Below are positions 35,847-44,648 of a stretch of DNA of 64,000 nt, one piece after another. The translations under genes and the position numbers were made by a program. Source of the DNA: Flavobacteriales bacterium UBA952 (lineage in GTDB: Bacteria > Bacteroidota > Bacteroidia > Flavobacteriales_D > Crocinitomicaceae); NCBI GenBank assembly GCA_905182495.1, contig CAJJBU010000003.1:186001-250000 (forward strand), given 5' to 3'. Under the pieces are notes generated by a model. It made no database searches. It was not told the DNA's origin and saw nothing but the letters and a program-made list of their open reading frames with translations. How positions within the stretch are numbered: position 1 is the stretch's first letter; every line of letters begins with the position of its first letter.

Positions 35847-35892
35847 AAAAACCTGAAAAGAAATCAAAGTTTAGTTCAATATCTTTTCAGGT
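35845..35892 (-). terminator. terminator downstream of the small acidic-protein gene
   Basis: ACCTGAAAAGA (35851-35861) and TCTTTTCAGGT (35882-35892) form an 11-bp stem with a 20-nt loop. On the minus strand it is followed by a run of seven T, so it ends minus-strand transcripts coming from 35993. Confidence 0.75.
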
Positions 35893-35992
35893 AATCTGCA
35901 AGTTAAATAAAACCAAATATGAACAAAGGAATTGTTCGTATTATATTTTAAAGACGTAAATTCTAATAAGAAGGTTGCTTAATGAAATTAAA

Positions 35993-36352
35993 TTAGTAAA
36001 GCTGCTCTTTTAAAACAGTTCTATAATCTTTAATCTCTTCGCGATTGATTTTATGTTCGGCATCTTTCAGTAATGTCAAAAGATAAACAAGGTTTTCTGT
36101 GTCCTCGATCTCTAGAGGGTATTCGTTCCCTTCGTCATCTTCTTCGTATTGGGCCTGAACATTAAAACATTTTTTCTCAGCCAAAAACTCATAGGTCAAT
36201 CTTAGTGTTTTCACGACCAAAGGATCTTGCTCTTGCAATGCAACATTTCGCAGATCTTTAAGGGTTTCGATGAGTTTTGGAGTGTCTACCCCTTTCTTCT
36301 CTACCTTAGCAAGAATTGCATCTAATTTGTCGTTTGCTGCTTGAGTTTTCAT
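35993..36352 (-). CDS. small acidic cytoplasmic protein, unknown function
   Basis: 119 residues from ATG 36352 (MKTQAAND...). The longer frame to 36427 would add a stretch that is not a convincing signal peptide, so I reject it. The protein is helical and highly charged, with an acidic EEDDEGNEYPLEIED loop at ~75-89. No motif is recognised. I recall similar lone conserved proteins in Flavobacteriales. A stem-loop terminator follows. Confidence 0.65.
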   Translation of the reverse strand: MKTQAANDKLDAILAKVEKKGVDTPKLIETLKDLRNVALQEQDPLVVKTLRLTYEFLAEKKCFNVQAQYEEDDEGNEYPLEIEDTENLVYLLTLLKDAEHKINREEIKDYRTVLKEQLY

Positions 36353-36479
36353 AATGCTTAATTCAATTTTCCACAAATTTAAGGAGTTTACTCGAATAAT
36401 AAACAGAAAGACAAAAAACATTATCAAAGCCCTTGATTCTCAACTCGACAAATAAGACCTAAAACCACGAAAGAAATTC

Positions 36480-36487
36480 TAAATTTG
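36480..36487 (+). promoter_or_regulatory. predicted -7 box (TAAATTTG) for the LysE gene
   Basis: A perfect TAnnTTTG match ends 4 nt before the ATG at 36492, which would put the transcription start at the initiation codon (leaderless). No clear -33 box. Confidence 0.45.
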
Positions 36488-36491
36488 TACC

Positions 36492-37142
36492 ATGGACTTT
36501 TTATTAAAAGCATCTAGCGTCGGGTTTTTATTAAGCATCATGATTGGACCGGTATTTTTTATTCTGCTCGAAACAAGTATTCGGCGGGGGTTTCGAGAAG
36601 CTTTGGTCTTTGATTTGGGTGTGCTGGCTAGTGATGCTCTTTATATTCTATTTGCATACCTTTTTTATGCCGAAGTCGATAAAATGTCCTCCGGAGAAAA
36701 CAAAGCGGTATTTGGGTTTATTGGAGGAGCCATATTTATCATATATGGGGTCTATAATTTCTTTAAAAAGAAGCATATAGAAAGCAATCCGTCAATTGAA
36801 TCTCCGGATATAAAGATGGACTATGCCAAATCTTTTTTAAAGGGGTTTCTTTTAAACTTTGCAAACCCTATGGTTCTTTTTTACTGGTTCAGTGTGCTCA
36901 CTTTAGCCAATCAAAGTCTATCAGAAGGCGATAGTGATTTTATGATTTTCCTATTTCTTTTCATCGTGCTGGTAACCTTTTTAGGTTTTGACTTATTAAA
37001 AATAGTAGGCGCAAAGAAATTGAAACCCCTTGTTACAGAAAACGTTTTAATTGGATTAAACCGGCTTATTGGTCTTGTTTTTTTTCTTTTCGGGATCGTT
37101 CTTGTCATCCAAAACTATTTTAGAATATCACCATTGTTATAG
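36492..37142 (+). CDS. LysE/RhtB family amino-acid exporter
   Basis: A 216-residue inner-membrane protein with about six hydrophobic segments. The N-terminal GFLLSIMIGPVFFILLETSIRRGFREAL is the family hallmark (GPVF...RRGFR), and a second NFANPMVLFYWF matches the family's N-P loop. Members export basic amino acids, homoserine or other small amines; the substrate here is not readable. The MORN gene starts 3 bp downstream, so they form an operon. Confidence 0.88.
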   Translation: MDFLLKASSVGFLLSIMIGPVFFILLETSIRRGFREALVFDLGVLASDALYILFAYLFYAEVDKMSSGENKAVFGFIGGAIFIIYGVYNFFKKKHIESNPSIESPDIKMDYAKSFLKGFLLNFANPMVLFYWFSVLTLANQSLSEGDSDFMIFLFLFIVLVTFLGFDLLKIVGAKKLKPLVTENVLIGLNRLIGLVFFLFGIVLVIQNYFRISPLL

Positions 37143-37145
37143 ATT

Positions 37146-38831
37146 ATGAAGATGAAATTTATTTGTATTATTTTGTTTTTTGTGGCCTCTTTCAGTATGG
37201 GATTGACTCAAGAAATAAACCCTGAAAACCTTTCAGAGCGAGAACGGGTTTACTGGGACATTGGGGGACAGCATATTCGTTCAGTGGGAGCCTATTATAC
37301 AGACCTCATCATTGGTGATACAAAAGAAAAGCACGGCCTTTGGCGATTCTATGATAGAAGGGGTACACTTACCGATGAGCAACATTTTTTCAGGGATCGG
37401 ATTCATGGAAAGCAACGTACATATCATGCCAATAAAAACCTAGCAACAGAGAGCTACTTCGTATTTAATGTTGCCGATAGTATTTACAAAGAATGGGATG
37501 CTGAAGGGCAAATTCTTGTCCAAGGGGAATATGATATGGGGAGCCCAGATGGAGAATGGTTCTATTTTTATAATGATGGCCAACTAAAATCTAGAAATAA
37601 CATTTCAAATGACACTGTTTATTTAATCGATCATTATTTGAATGATTCGGCGCATACACAGGTTGTTGAACTTGGGTCCGGGGTAATCAAAAGCTTTTAC
37701 ATCAGCGGGGGCTTAAAAGAAAACTACACTTATTCAGAAGGGTTAAAAACAGGGCCGTTTGAGGAACGAATGGCGAACGGTATTATTTCTGTTATGGGGC
37801 AGTTTCAGTACGGCTTAAAAGATGGCAAGTGGAATTTTTATTTTCCTAATGGAAGAATTGAAAAAAGCATAAACTATTACTTAGATACGCTTCATGGAAG
37901 CTATCTAGTTATGAATATAGATTCTACGATTAATACCTCAGGGAATTATAAATATGGCAAGAAGCACGGCGCTTGGCTATGGTATAATAGGGATGAAAAG
38001 GTTGAAATGAATGGTTCGTTTCACGAAGATCTGCAGCATGGGGAGTGGCGGTATTACTTTTCAACTGGGGCGCTTTCCTACATTGCCAATTTCAACAAAG
38101 GGAAACGCGATGGACAATGGACCTATTATTTCAACAATGGAAAGTTATTTAAAGAAGGACTGTACAACTCTAACCTTAAACAAGGCTTGTGGACGACGAA
38201 TTATGAAAACGGAAACCTTCTAATGATCGGTGCTTATGAGAAAGGTTTAGAGGAAGGAGTTTGGGTCAATTACTGGGAAAGTGGCGCCTTAAAAAATGAA
38301 GCCGATTTCAAAAAAGGACAACTTAATGGGCTTTGGAGGTCTTACAGTCCAGATGCTAACTTATTGCTTTCAGGTAACTATAAAAAAGGCCTCAAAACTG
38401 GTGAGTGGAAAACTTATGATCAAAAGAAAAACCTGCTTCTTATAGAGAATTATAAGGTGATGAAGAGCGATCATAAAAAATCTGAAATAGTTATTGTAGG
38501 CCGAAGTGAAGCGATTTCAGCTCTTCATGGGGTTTTTATGGCGTTTTCTGAAACAGATTTCGCTTTAAAGTCAAAAGGGAAATATAAAAATGGAGCGAAA
38601 AATGGAACCTTTATCGATTACTATCCCGGGGGTGTGGTTCCAACCATTGTGGCACAATATAAAAACGGGGAACTCGATGGGTTATTTCAACAATTCTCTA
38701 GACGGGGAGCAATAAGACATCAAATTCAATACAAAAACGATCTCAAAGACGGCTCCTTTCTTATATTTAATGAGTCAGGGAAGATTATAATTAGAAAACA
38801 ATTTTCCCGAGGTAGGGAGCTCAGGGATTAA
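37146..38831 (+). CDS. secreted MORN/YwqK-repeat protein
   Basis: A signal peptide (~1-21, ending GLTQ) is followed by about 16 repeats of the YxNGxLKxxxxYKxGxxxGxW type spread over residues ~55-555 (for example GEWFYFYNDGQLKS, GKWNFYFPNGRIEK, GEWRYYFSTGALSY). This is the MORN_2/YwqK repeat, which in Bacteroidota forms long extracytoplasmic beta-solenoids and is often mis-annotated as an antitoxin. It is co-transcribed with LysE and overlaps the end of rsmA by 4 bp on the opposite strand. Function unknown. Confidence 0.83.
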   Translation: MKMKFICIILFFVASFSMGLTQEINPENLSERERVYWDIGGQHIRSVGAYYTDLIIGDTKEKHGLWRFYDRRGTLTDEQHFFRDRIHGKQRTYHANKNLATESYFVFNVADSIYKEWDAEGQILVQGEYDMGSPDGEWFYFYNDGQLKSRNNISNDTVYLIDHYLNDSAHTQVVELGSGVIKSFYISGGLKENYTYSEGLKTGPFEERMANGIISVMGQFQYGLKDGKWNFYFPNGRIEKSINYYLDTLHGSYLVMNIDSTINTSGNYKYGKKHGAWLWYNRDEKVEMNGSFHEDLQHGEWRYYFSTGALSYIANFNKGKRDGQWTYYFNNGKLFKEGLYNSNLKQGLWTTNYENGNLLMIGAYEKGLEEGVWVNYWESGALKNEADFKKGQLNGLWRSYSPDANLLLSGNYKKGLKTGEWKTYDQKKNLLLIENYKVMKSDHKKSEIVIVGRSEAISALHGVFMAFSETDFALKSKGKYKNGAKNGTFIDYYPGGVVPTIVAQYKNGELDGLFQQFSRRGAIRHQIQYKNDLKDGSFLIFNESGKIIIRKQFSRGRELRD

Positions 38832-39616
38832 TCCTTTTGAGAATTATTTACTGCGATTAAATTGGTGAGTACAATGAAGTCTTCTACGCCACATTGCTCA
38901 GGTCGCTCTCCAGAATATTTTTCAGGTAACTCCAGACCATTCAATAATGACTTAAGAGAATTCCTTAAGGTTTTTCGACGTTGATTGAATGCCGTTTTCA
39001 CAACTATTTTAAATAGCTTTTCATCACAGGGAAGGGCCTTTCTTTGATTACGAACACAACGTAACACGCCTGATTTTACTTTTGGTGGCGGATCAAAAAC
39101 GTCTTCATTTACCGTAAAAAGATATTCGACATCATAATAAGCTTGCATGAACACACTTAAAATACCATACTTTTTTTTACCTGGCCCCTCGGCGATTCTT
39201 TCAGCAACCTCTTTTTGAAACATCCCAACAATTTCAGGGATTCGGTCTTTATAGTCAAGGCATCTGAAAAGAATTTGAGAAGAAATATTATAGGGGAAAT
39301 TACCAATTACATTAAAGGAATCTTTGGCTAAAAACCCATCTAGATCATATTGCAAGAAGTCATCGAAAAGCAGCTTTTCCTTCAAGGTTGGATACGTAAT
39401 GTTGAGGTATTCTACCGATTCTTGGTCGACCTCCATTAAATATAATTCTTTTATTTTTTCAGATTCAAGAAGCCATTTTGTTAAGGCACCGGTCCCGGGC
39501 CCCACTTCTAAAACATTGGAGCTGCCCACAAAGGCGACGCTGTCGACAATGCGCTGACAGATAGAAGCATCTTTCAAAAAATGCTGACCGAGGTGTTTTT
39601 TGGCTTTAACTCTCAT
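38828..39616 (-). CDS. rsmA: 16S rRNA (adenine1518/1519-N6) dimethyltransferase
   Basis: RsmA (KsgA) dimethylates two adenines in helix 45 of 16S rRNA late in 30S assembly. Motifs: KKHLGQHFLKD at the N-terminus, SAM-binding VLEVGPGTGALT, the catalytic NFPYNISSQI, and DPPPKVKSGV near the C-terminal domain. I chose ATG 39616 (MRVKAKKHLGQHF); an ATG 15 nt upstream is possible. It overlaps the end of the DUF4286 gene by 11 bp. Confidence 0.96.
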   Translation of the reverse strand: MRVKAKKHLGQHFLKDASICQRIVDSVAFVGSSNVLEVGPGTGALTKWLLESEKIKELYLMEVDQESVEYLNITYPTLKEKLLFDDFLQYDLDGFLAKDSFNVIGNFPYNISSQILFRCLDYKDRIPEIVGMFQKEVAERIAEGPGKKKYGILSVFMQAYYDVEYLFTVNEDVFDPPPKVKSGVLRCVRNQRKALPCDEKLFKIVVKTAFNQRRKTLRNSLKSLLNGLELPEKYSGERPEQCGVEDFIVLTNLIAVNNSQKD

Positions 39617-39929
39617 TCGTAAATTCCTCAATGATTTTTAGTTCTGTCCTAAATGCCGCAAATTTCCCTTTAAAGCGTTTGTTATGCTCATTCTGTAAGG
39701 CCGGAGCATGTGTGTTTTGATATGTGTCGAGCAATTCTTGGCTATAAGCTACATATAAAACGGAATAAGCCTTTCCGCCCTCCTCTTCTCCTGTCATTAA
39801 TTTTGACAATTTGCATTCTTTAAAAGTCTTTGTTGCCATAACATCTGGAATATGTTTTGTGCGCATCCAAGTCAACCAATCTTGTTCAATTGACGCATCT
39901 AAGCTCAAAGTAACATTATAAATAATCAT
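39606..39929 (-). CDS. DUF4286 family protein
   Basis: 107 residues from ATG 39929 (MIIYNVT...), the start typical for this family; the longer frame adds seven codons of leader. The sequence W..WM...HIPDVM and the late FGKF-like motif fit DUF4286, a ferredoxin-like-fold protein frequent in Bacteroidota next to rsmA. The function is unknown. A TATTTTTG box (39940-39933) ends 3 nt before the ATG. Confidence 0.85.
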   Translation of the reverse strand: MIIYNVTLSLDASIEQDWLTWMRTKHIPDVMATKTFKECKLSKLMTGEEEGGKAYSVLYVAYSQELLDTYQNTHAPALQNEHNKRFKGKFAAFRTELKIIEEFTNES

Positions 39930-39978
39930 GTTCAAAAATACGCTATTCACTTGAAACTCACGAAATGTTGGTCAAAGG

Positions 39979-40010
39979 TTTGGTGTACGAATTAAAAAAA
40001 CTTATTTTTG
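39979..40010 (+). promoter_or_regulatory. predicted promoter of the secreted protein at 40032
   Basis: TTTG (39979-39982), a 20-bp spacer and TATTTTTG (40003-40010): the complete Bacteroidota -33/-7 promoter, and the best match I found in the window. The leader would be ~15-20 nt. Confidence 0.7.
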
Positions 40011-40031
40011 AATTACACTAAACTGATTTAC

Positions 40032-40793
40032 ATGAAAAAAATTCTACTCTTTCTTTGCGCTACATTCTTTGCAGCACAAATAGATGCACAATCGTGCACA
40101 CCTGGTGCTAACTTCGCAGATTCAACCTACGGAATTTGGCCAGATACTACAACCAATTTTCCTCCTGCTGAAACTGGGGTGGCTTATTCCACTGACCTAA
40201 ACTTTAAAGTGCCTGATGCTGTGACGGAAGACATTACAGGTGGCGATCCTGCTCTAGAAGCTTTTATTGGCTCTGAAATAGAAGGGTTTACAGTGACTAG
40301 CGTTGATGGTCTTCCTGCAGGTTATGAATATGCTTGTAACGTTTCGGGATGTGAGTACCTTGGCGGTGAAAATGGATGTGCAAATGTCTTCGGAACAACA
40401 GCTGACGCCGGTGAATATCCGGTAACAATTACTGTTGAAGGAGTCATTTTAGTCGTTCTATTCCCTGGACTTCCAGCGACACCAGTAACCCAAGCTTTAA
40501 GCTTTGGTGGTTATAAAATTGTAGTTGGTACTGCCGGTACAATTGAAGAAATCATTGAGCCATTAGCAGTTGTCCCTAATCCTGCAAGTGAGAGTATTTC
40601 AGTGAAAGGGCTAAGCGCTTATGAGGCATCTGAAGTAGCAATTATGAACCTTGAAGGTAAGATCGTTGCTGAAAAATCTTTATTAAATATGAGTAATGTT
40701 GACTTTGATTTAACCACCCTAAGAAACGGTGTTTACTTTTTAAAAGTTGCACATACGAACGGAACAGAAACTGTTAAGTTTATCAAGCAGTAA
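40032..40793 (+). CDS. T9SS-secreted protein of unknown function
   Basis: 253 residues from ATG 40032, which gives a clean signal peptide (MKKILLFLCATFFAAQIDAQ). The middle (~25-170) is a beta-rich domain with paired cysteines (CNVSGCEYLGGENGC). The C-terminus from ~180 (VVPNPASESISVKGL...SEVAIMNLEGKIV...LRNGVYFLKV...VKFIKQ) is a textbook T9SS type A sorting domain. It has its own promoter and terminator. Confidence 0.85.
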   Translation: MKKILLFLCATFFAAQIDAQSCTPGANFADSTYGIWPDTTTNFPPAETGVAYSTDLNFKVPDAVTEDITGGDPALEAFIGSEIEGFTVTSVDGLPAGYEYACNVSGCEYLGGENGCANVFGTTADAGEYPVTITVEGVILVVLFPGLPATPVTQALSFGGYKIVVGTAGTIEEIIEPLAVVPNPASESISVKGLSAYEASEVAIMNLEGKIVAEKSLLNMSNVDFDLTTLRNGVYFLKVAHTNGTETVKFIKQ

Positions 40794-40813
40794 GACCTTC
40801 TTAATCGAAATTT

Positions 40814-40840
40814 AAAGGAGGCTTCGGTCTCCTTTTTTTA
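40814..40840 (+). terminator. Rho-independent terminator after the secreted-protein gene
   Basis: AAAGGAG, an 8-nt loop and CTCCTTT followed by a run of seven T. Its end touches the nadD stop codon on the other strand. Confidence 0.8.
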
Positions 40841-41452
40841 TTTATAGAAATTCATTTCATCCACATACCGGAATACCGGTTCTGACAGGAGGTAACGCAC
40901 ATCTTTCTTGTTTTTAATCGCTTCTCTTATAAACGAAGAAGAAACCTTCATTACCGGAGCATTAGCACAAAACTTAACATTAGAATGGTCTTTAAACGGA
41001 TCCATAGCCTCAGTTTCGATTTGGTCCAACTCCCTTTCTTCCTGTGGTGTCAAAACTCTTGGATAAACATAAATAGTGTGGTTATTCAGTATTTGCTCGT
41101 AATTAAACCACTTGTGAAGATTCCGAAGATTATCTTCCCCCATAATTAGTGAGAATTCATCACTCGGATGAAGGTCTATTAAATGGGAAAGTGTGTGAGA
41201 CGTATAATTGGGCTTCTGCATCTTGAATTCAATATCGCTTGAACGTAGCTTATAATTGTCATCTATTGCCTCTTTGACTAATGCCAACCTATGATAATCT
41301 GCTAAAAGTGATTTTTTCTTTTTTAATGGGTTTTGGGGTGTGACCACTAACCAAATTTGATCTAATTCTGTAAACTCAGCCATGTAATTGGCGATTACTA
41401 AATGGCCAACGTGAATCGGGTTAAAAGTGCCAAAATACAATCCTACCTTCAC
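40838..41452 (-). CDS. nadD: nicotinate-nucleotide adenylyltransferase
   Basis: NadD makes nicotinate adenine dinucleotide from NaMN and ATP, the penultimate step of NAD synthesis. The nucleotidyltransferase motif GTFNPIHVGHL (~8-18) and the later SSSFIREAI (ISSTxxR type) are both present. 204 residues, typical size. The ATG overlaps the gmk stop by 4 bp, so it is translationally coupled within the HEAT-yicC-gmk-nadD operon. Confidence 0.96.
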   Translation of the reverse strand: MKVGLYFGTFNPIHVGHLVIANYMAEFTELDQIWLVVTPQNPLKKKKSLLADYHRLALVKEAIDDNYKLRSSDIEFKMQKPNYTSHTLSHLIDLHPSDEFSLIMGEDNLRNLHKWFNYEQILNNHTIYVYPRVLTPQEERELDQIETEAMDPFKDHSNVKFCANAPVMKVSSSFIREAIKNKKDVRYLLSEPVFRYVDEMNFYK

Positions 41453-42036
41453 GATTCTATAAATTGGTTTACTATTCTTTTCGCTTCAACAATCGCATTT
41501 TTCAAATTATCATTCATCAAAATGACATCAAACTTAGAGGCTAAAGCAATCTCTTCCGCTGCTTTTCCCATCCGCTGTTGAATCCTATCTTCGGTCTCTG
41601 TTTCTCTATTTCGCAATCTAGTTTCCAATGTGTCTATGCTTGGCGGCATCACAAAAATAGACAAAGCTCGCTCGCCAAAGTTTTCTTTTAAATTAAGCCC
41701 TCCTATTACATCAACATCAAAAACGACCGTTTTATTTTCATTCCAAATCCTAGTCAATTCTGAATTTAAGGTTCCATAATAATGGTCTTTATAAACCTCC
41801 TCCCATTCGATAAATTGCTGATTCTCTATTTTATCGTTAAACCCCTGAAGTCCTATAAAATGATAATCCTGTCCATCAATTTCATTTTCACGAGGGGCTC
41901 TACTGCATGCCGAAACAGAAAAACTTAAGCGGTTAGAAAGTTCTTTTAACAAGGCGTGTACAATTGTCGTTTTACCCGCACCAGATGGAGCAGAGAACAC
42001 GATGACTTTTTCATCATTTGACCCTAGAGAAGACAC
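41449..42036 (-). CDS. gmk: guanylate kinase
   Basis: Phosphorylates GMP to GDP with ATP. P-loop FSAPSGAGKTTI (~14-25), GMP-binding SACSRAPRENEIDGQDYHF, and EWEEVYKDHYYGT follow the family order. 195 residues. The start codon overlaps the yicC stop by 1 bp (TAATG), and the end overlaps nadD by 4 bp. Confidence 0.97.
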   Translation of the reverse strand: MSSLGSNDEKVIVFSAPSGAGKTTIVHALLKELSNRLSFSVSACSRAPRENEIDGQDYHFIGLQGFNDKIENQQFIEWEEVYKDHYYGTLNSELTRIWNENKTVVFDVDVIGGLNLKENFGERALSIFVMPPSIDTLETRLRNRETETEDRIQQRMGKAAEEIALASKFDVILMNDNLKNAIVEAKRIVNQFIES

Positions 42037-42902
42037 TATAATGTATTTAAAATTTGTTCCTTTATTTTTTCTAATGCATCTTTCATTTGAACCACCCTCT
42101 TTTGCATTTCAGAATGGTTACACTTGCTACCTATGGTATTGATTTCCCGACCCATTTCTTGGGCAATGAAACCCAGTTTTTTGCCCGATTGAAGAAGTGG
42201 TATTGTTTCTAAAAAATATTGGAGGTGATTGGTTAAACGCATCTTTTCTTCTGACACATCTAGCTTTTCGATATAAAAAATTAATTCTTGCTCAAAGCGA
42301 TTGTTGTCCATTTTATCCGTAGGAAATTCGTTTAAGCCCTTTTGTAAGCGATCCCTAGTAGATTGAAGTCGCTCTGACTCAAAAGGTTCTATTTCTGCGA
42401 GTAAGCGTGTAATTTCATCCGTCCTTAATTCAAACTCCTTCTTTAGATCTTGTCCTTCTTTTTCTCGGAATTGACTCACCTGAACACAAGCCTTTTTTGC
42501 CAGTTCCAGGATTTCCCCTAGCTCTTCTTTATTAGGGGCATTTCCTTCCGTATTTATCACTTCTGGCATTCGTAGAATCATAGATAGGTAATCACTCTCT
42601 TTTTCCCCCCAAGAAGTATTAAGTTCTTTGAGTTCCTTATAAATAGCGGTCGCCAAAACATTATTGATCATCTTCAATTCAGTAGGTTTTTCACTCTCTA
42701 TATAAATTGAAAATTCAATTTTACCTCGGTGTAAAACCTCAGCAATCAACTTTCTAATTTGAGGCTCTACCTCCTTATATATTTGCGGTATTTTAACTGA
42801 CAAGTCCAAACCTTTACTGTTTAAAGTTCTGATCTCAATAGATACCTTCCTAGCTTGAAAAACACTACTGCTTTTTCCAAACCCAGTCATTGATTGCATC
42901 AT
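42036..42902 (-). CDS. YicC family protein (endoribonuclease-associated)
   Basis: A 288-residue YicC-family protein: MTGFGKSS at the start, KIEFSIYIE in the middle and the conserved C-terminal REINTIGSKCNHSEM...MKDALEKIKEQILN. YicC-type proteins in E. coli and B. subtilis have been tied to RNA turnover as an endoribonuclease. Location before gmk is widely conserved. A TACTTTTG box at 42927-42920 may drive yicC-gmk-nadD. Confidence 0.93.
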   Translation of the reverse strand: MMQSMTGFGKSSSVFQARKVSIEIRTLNSKGLDLSVKIPQIYKEVEPQIRKLIAEVLHRGKIEFSIYIESEKPTELKMINNVLATAIYKELKELNTSWGEKESDYLSMILRMPEVINTEGNAPNKEELGEILELAKKACVQVSQFREKEGQDLKKEFELRTDEITRLLAEIEPFESERLQSTRDRLQKGLNEFPTDKMDNNRFEQELIFYIEKLDVSEEKMRLTNHLQYFLETIPLLQSGKKLGFIAQEMGREINTIGSKCNHSEMQKRVVQMKDALEKIKEQILNTL

Positions 42903-42919
42903 AATAATTGGTCTTTTAA

Positions 42920-42927
42920 CAAAAGTA
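42920..42927 (-). promoter_or_regulatory. predicted -7 box (TACTTTTG) for yicC
   Basis: A TAnnTTTG match on the minus strand in the 34-bp gap before yicC, 17 nt from the ATG. No clear -33 element. Confidence 0.4.
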
Positions 42928-42936
42928 TGAAATTAG

Positions 42937-43500
42937 TTACTCTAATAACAGGTCCGCATCGATCCCCTCATTCTGATCCCTAATAAAGATAGCAATATCG
43001 GCTATAATCTCGTCTTTTTGGCTTTTTTCCAGATTTTGAGTCGAATAATATTCCTTAAGATAAAGTTGTGCCTCTAACAAATGATGCTCTTCAAAAGGTC
43101 CTGACATATTTTCAATTACGGTTAGACATTCGATTGATCTCATAAAATCCCCTTGCAGAGAAAGTGAAACAAAATCAGCGATAAATTCACTGAAATCTAA
43201 TTTGCTATTCCAAACTACATTTAACAAATCATTCTTTACCGCTTCGAAAGAATCATCATTGAGCTTCGATATTATAACTTCTTTTGCATCCTCATCACGA
43301 ATATCAGAGAATAAGACGATAAGCTTCTTTTTAAGCTGTTTATTCTCCGCCTGCTTGAGAAGATTAATGAGCTCGTCTAGGACCGCAATATTGCCCGATG
43401 AAGCAATCGTTTGAATGGCTTTATCCATTTTTTTTTCGTCTTGGGATTCCAAATCGAGTAACGCTTTTTTTAGAGGTATTGTAATTTTCTTTGTTGCCAT
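42937..43500 (-). CDS. HEAT-like helical protein, unknown function
   Basis: A 187-residue, fully helical, highly charged protein. Repeated pieces such as NIAVLDELINLLKQ and DAKEVIISKLNDD look like HEAT-type helix pairs. No catalytic motif and no signal peptide. It lies 34 bp before yicC on the same strand and has its own TACCTTTG box at 43525-43518. Proteins of this type occur at this position in several Flavobacteriales as far as I recall; function unknown. Confidence 0.7.
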   Translation of the reverse strand: MATKKITIPLKKALLDLESQDEKKMDKAIQTIASSGNIAVLDELINLLKQAENKQLKKKLIVLFSDIRDEDAKEVIISKLNDDSFEAVKNDLLNVVWNSKLDFSEFIADFVSLSLQGDFMRSIECLTVIENMSGPFEEHHLLEAQLYLKEYYSTQNLEKSQKDEIIADIAIFIRDQNEGIDADLLLE

Positions 43501-43517
43501 TGTTTTATTCTTGCCTG

Positions 43518-43525
43518 CAAAGGTA
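43518..43525 (-). promoter_or_regulatory. predicted -7 box (TACCTTTG) for the HEAT-like gene
   Basis: A TAnnTTTG match on the minus strand, 17 nt before the ATG at 43500. It could serve the whole HEAT-yicC-gmk-nadD group. Confidence 0.4.
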
Positions 43526-43657
43526 CAGAATCTATGAATAATGTACGCTTATTCTTCCCTTCACATACTTTATGAAAGGTGGACTGTTCAAAAATATCAT
43601 AATGTTCTCTCATTTAAGAGATGGAATAGTTGAACTTTGTTAAAACCCCCTTTTGGT

Positions 43658-44635
43658 ATGAAATATTCTATCGCTTCCGTCTACGTAATCATTCTTTTAA
43701 TGCTATCTGTTAGCTCTTGTGTCCCATCAAAAAAATACAATGAATTGGCCGAGCGAGAAAAAACATGTGCCGAAGAATTGGCCAAGTATAAAAAAATGAG
43801 CTTGGATTATGAAAGCCTCGCAAAAGACCTCGAACTCAAATTTGACCTGGCGAACAAAGAGCTCATAGGGTTGCGTGAGGATACGTCTCGAATAGGCGAG
43901 AAAATGAGGCTGCTCAATCGACAATATGGAATATTGAAATTACAGGCTAGGGAGCTAGAAAATTCATTTGATAATCTTAAAAATTTAAGCGCAAAAGAAA
44001 CCGCCTCATTACAATCTGAACTTAAAATAAAAAACCTTTCACTTCAGGAAAAAGAAGATGCTTTATTGGGCTTAGAAATAGAATTAAAAGAAAAAGAGCG
44101 CCTACTCTCTGAAAGAGAAAAAAGAGTCAATGAGCTTGAAGAGCTTCTCAGAAAAAAAGAAGATGGTATTCGTCAGCTTAAAGAAAGAGTGGCAAAGGCT
44201 CTCAAGGGATTTGAAGGTCAAGGGCTAACTGTTGAACAAAAAAATGGTCGAATCTATGTCAGTCTTGAAGAAAAGCTTCTCTTTCGTCCTGCAAGTACGG
44301 CAGTTGAGGAGGATGGTGTTAAAGCACTTATTGAGTTGGGACGTGTTCTCGAAAATGAAAAAGATCTCGAAATAATAGTTGAGGGGCATACCGATAGTGA
44401 TAAACTTAACCGTACATCATCCCCTAAAAACAATTGGGAGCTTTCAGTCCTGAGAGCAACTGCGGTTGTTGAAATCATTCTAGGAAATTCTGACGTAACA
44501 CCTAGCCAATTAATGGCTGCTGGGCGCGGAGAGTTCTATCCTATATCAGAAACGGAAAAAGGCAGGAACAGAAGAATAGAGGTTATTATCTCACCGAACT
44601 TAAATGAGCTTTACGATATTATTTCTAACGACTGA
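43658..44635 (+). CDS. OmpA-family lipoprotein with long coiled coil
   Basis: 325 residues from ATG 43658, chosen because it starts a lipoprotein signal ending VSSC (Cys at ~21). Residues ~30-190 are heptad-like Leu/Glu/Lys sequence, a long coiled coil. The C-terminal ~110 residues are an OmpA-like peptidoglycan-binding domain (EEKLLFRPASTAVEE..., VEGHTDSDKL, LRATAVVEII, AAGRGEFYP, RRIEVIISPN). It probably bridges the outer membrane and peptidoglycan. Confidence 0.9.
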   Translation: MKYSIASVYVIILLMLSVSSCVPSKKYNELAEREKTCAEELAKYKKMSLDYESLAKDLELKFDLANKELIGLREDTSRIGEKMRLLNRQYGILKLQARELENSFDNLKNLSAKETASLQSELKIKNLSLQEKEDALLGLEIELKEKERLLSEREKRVNELEELLRKKEDGIRQLKERVAKALKGFEGQGLTVEQKNGRIYVSLEEKLLFRPASTAVEEDGVKALIELGRVLENEKDLEIIVEGHTDSDKLNRTSSPKNNWELSVLRATAVVEIILGNSDVTPSQLMAAGRGEFYPISETEKGRNRRIEVIISPNLNELYDIISND

Positions 44636-44648
44636 TTTTAAGTCCTTT

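Noticed and set aside
37146..38831. Labelling the MORN proteins as YwqK antitoxins
   Set aside because: The label comes from database propagation. They are exported, long and without a toxin gene nearby.
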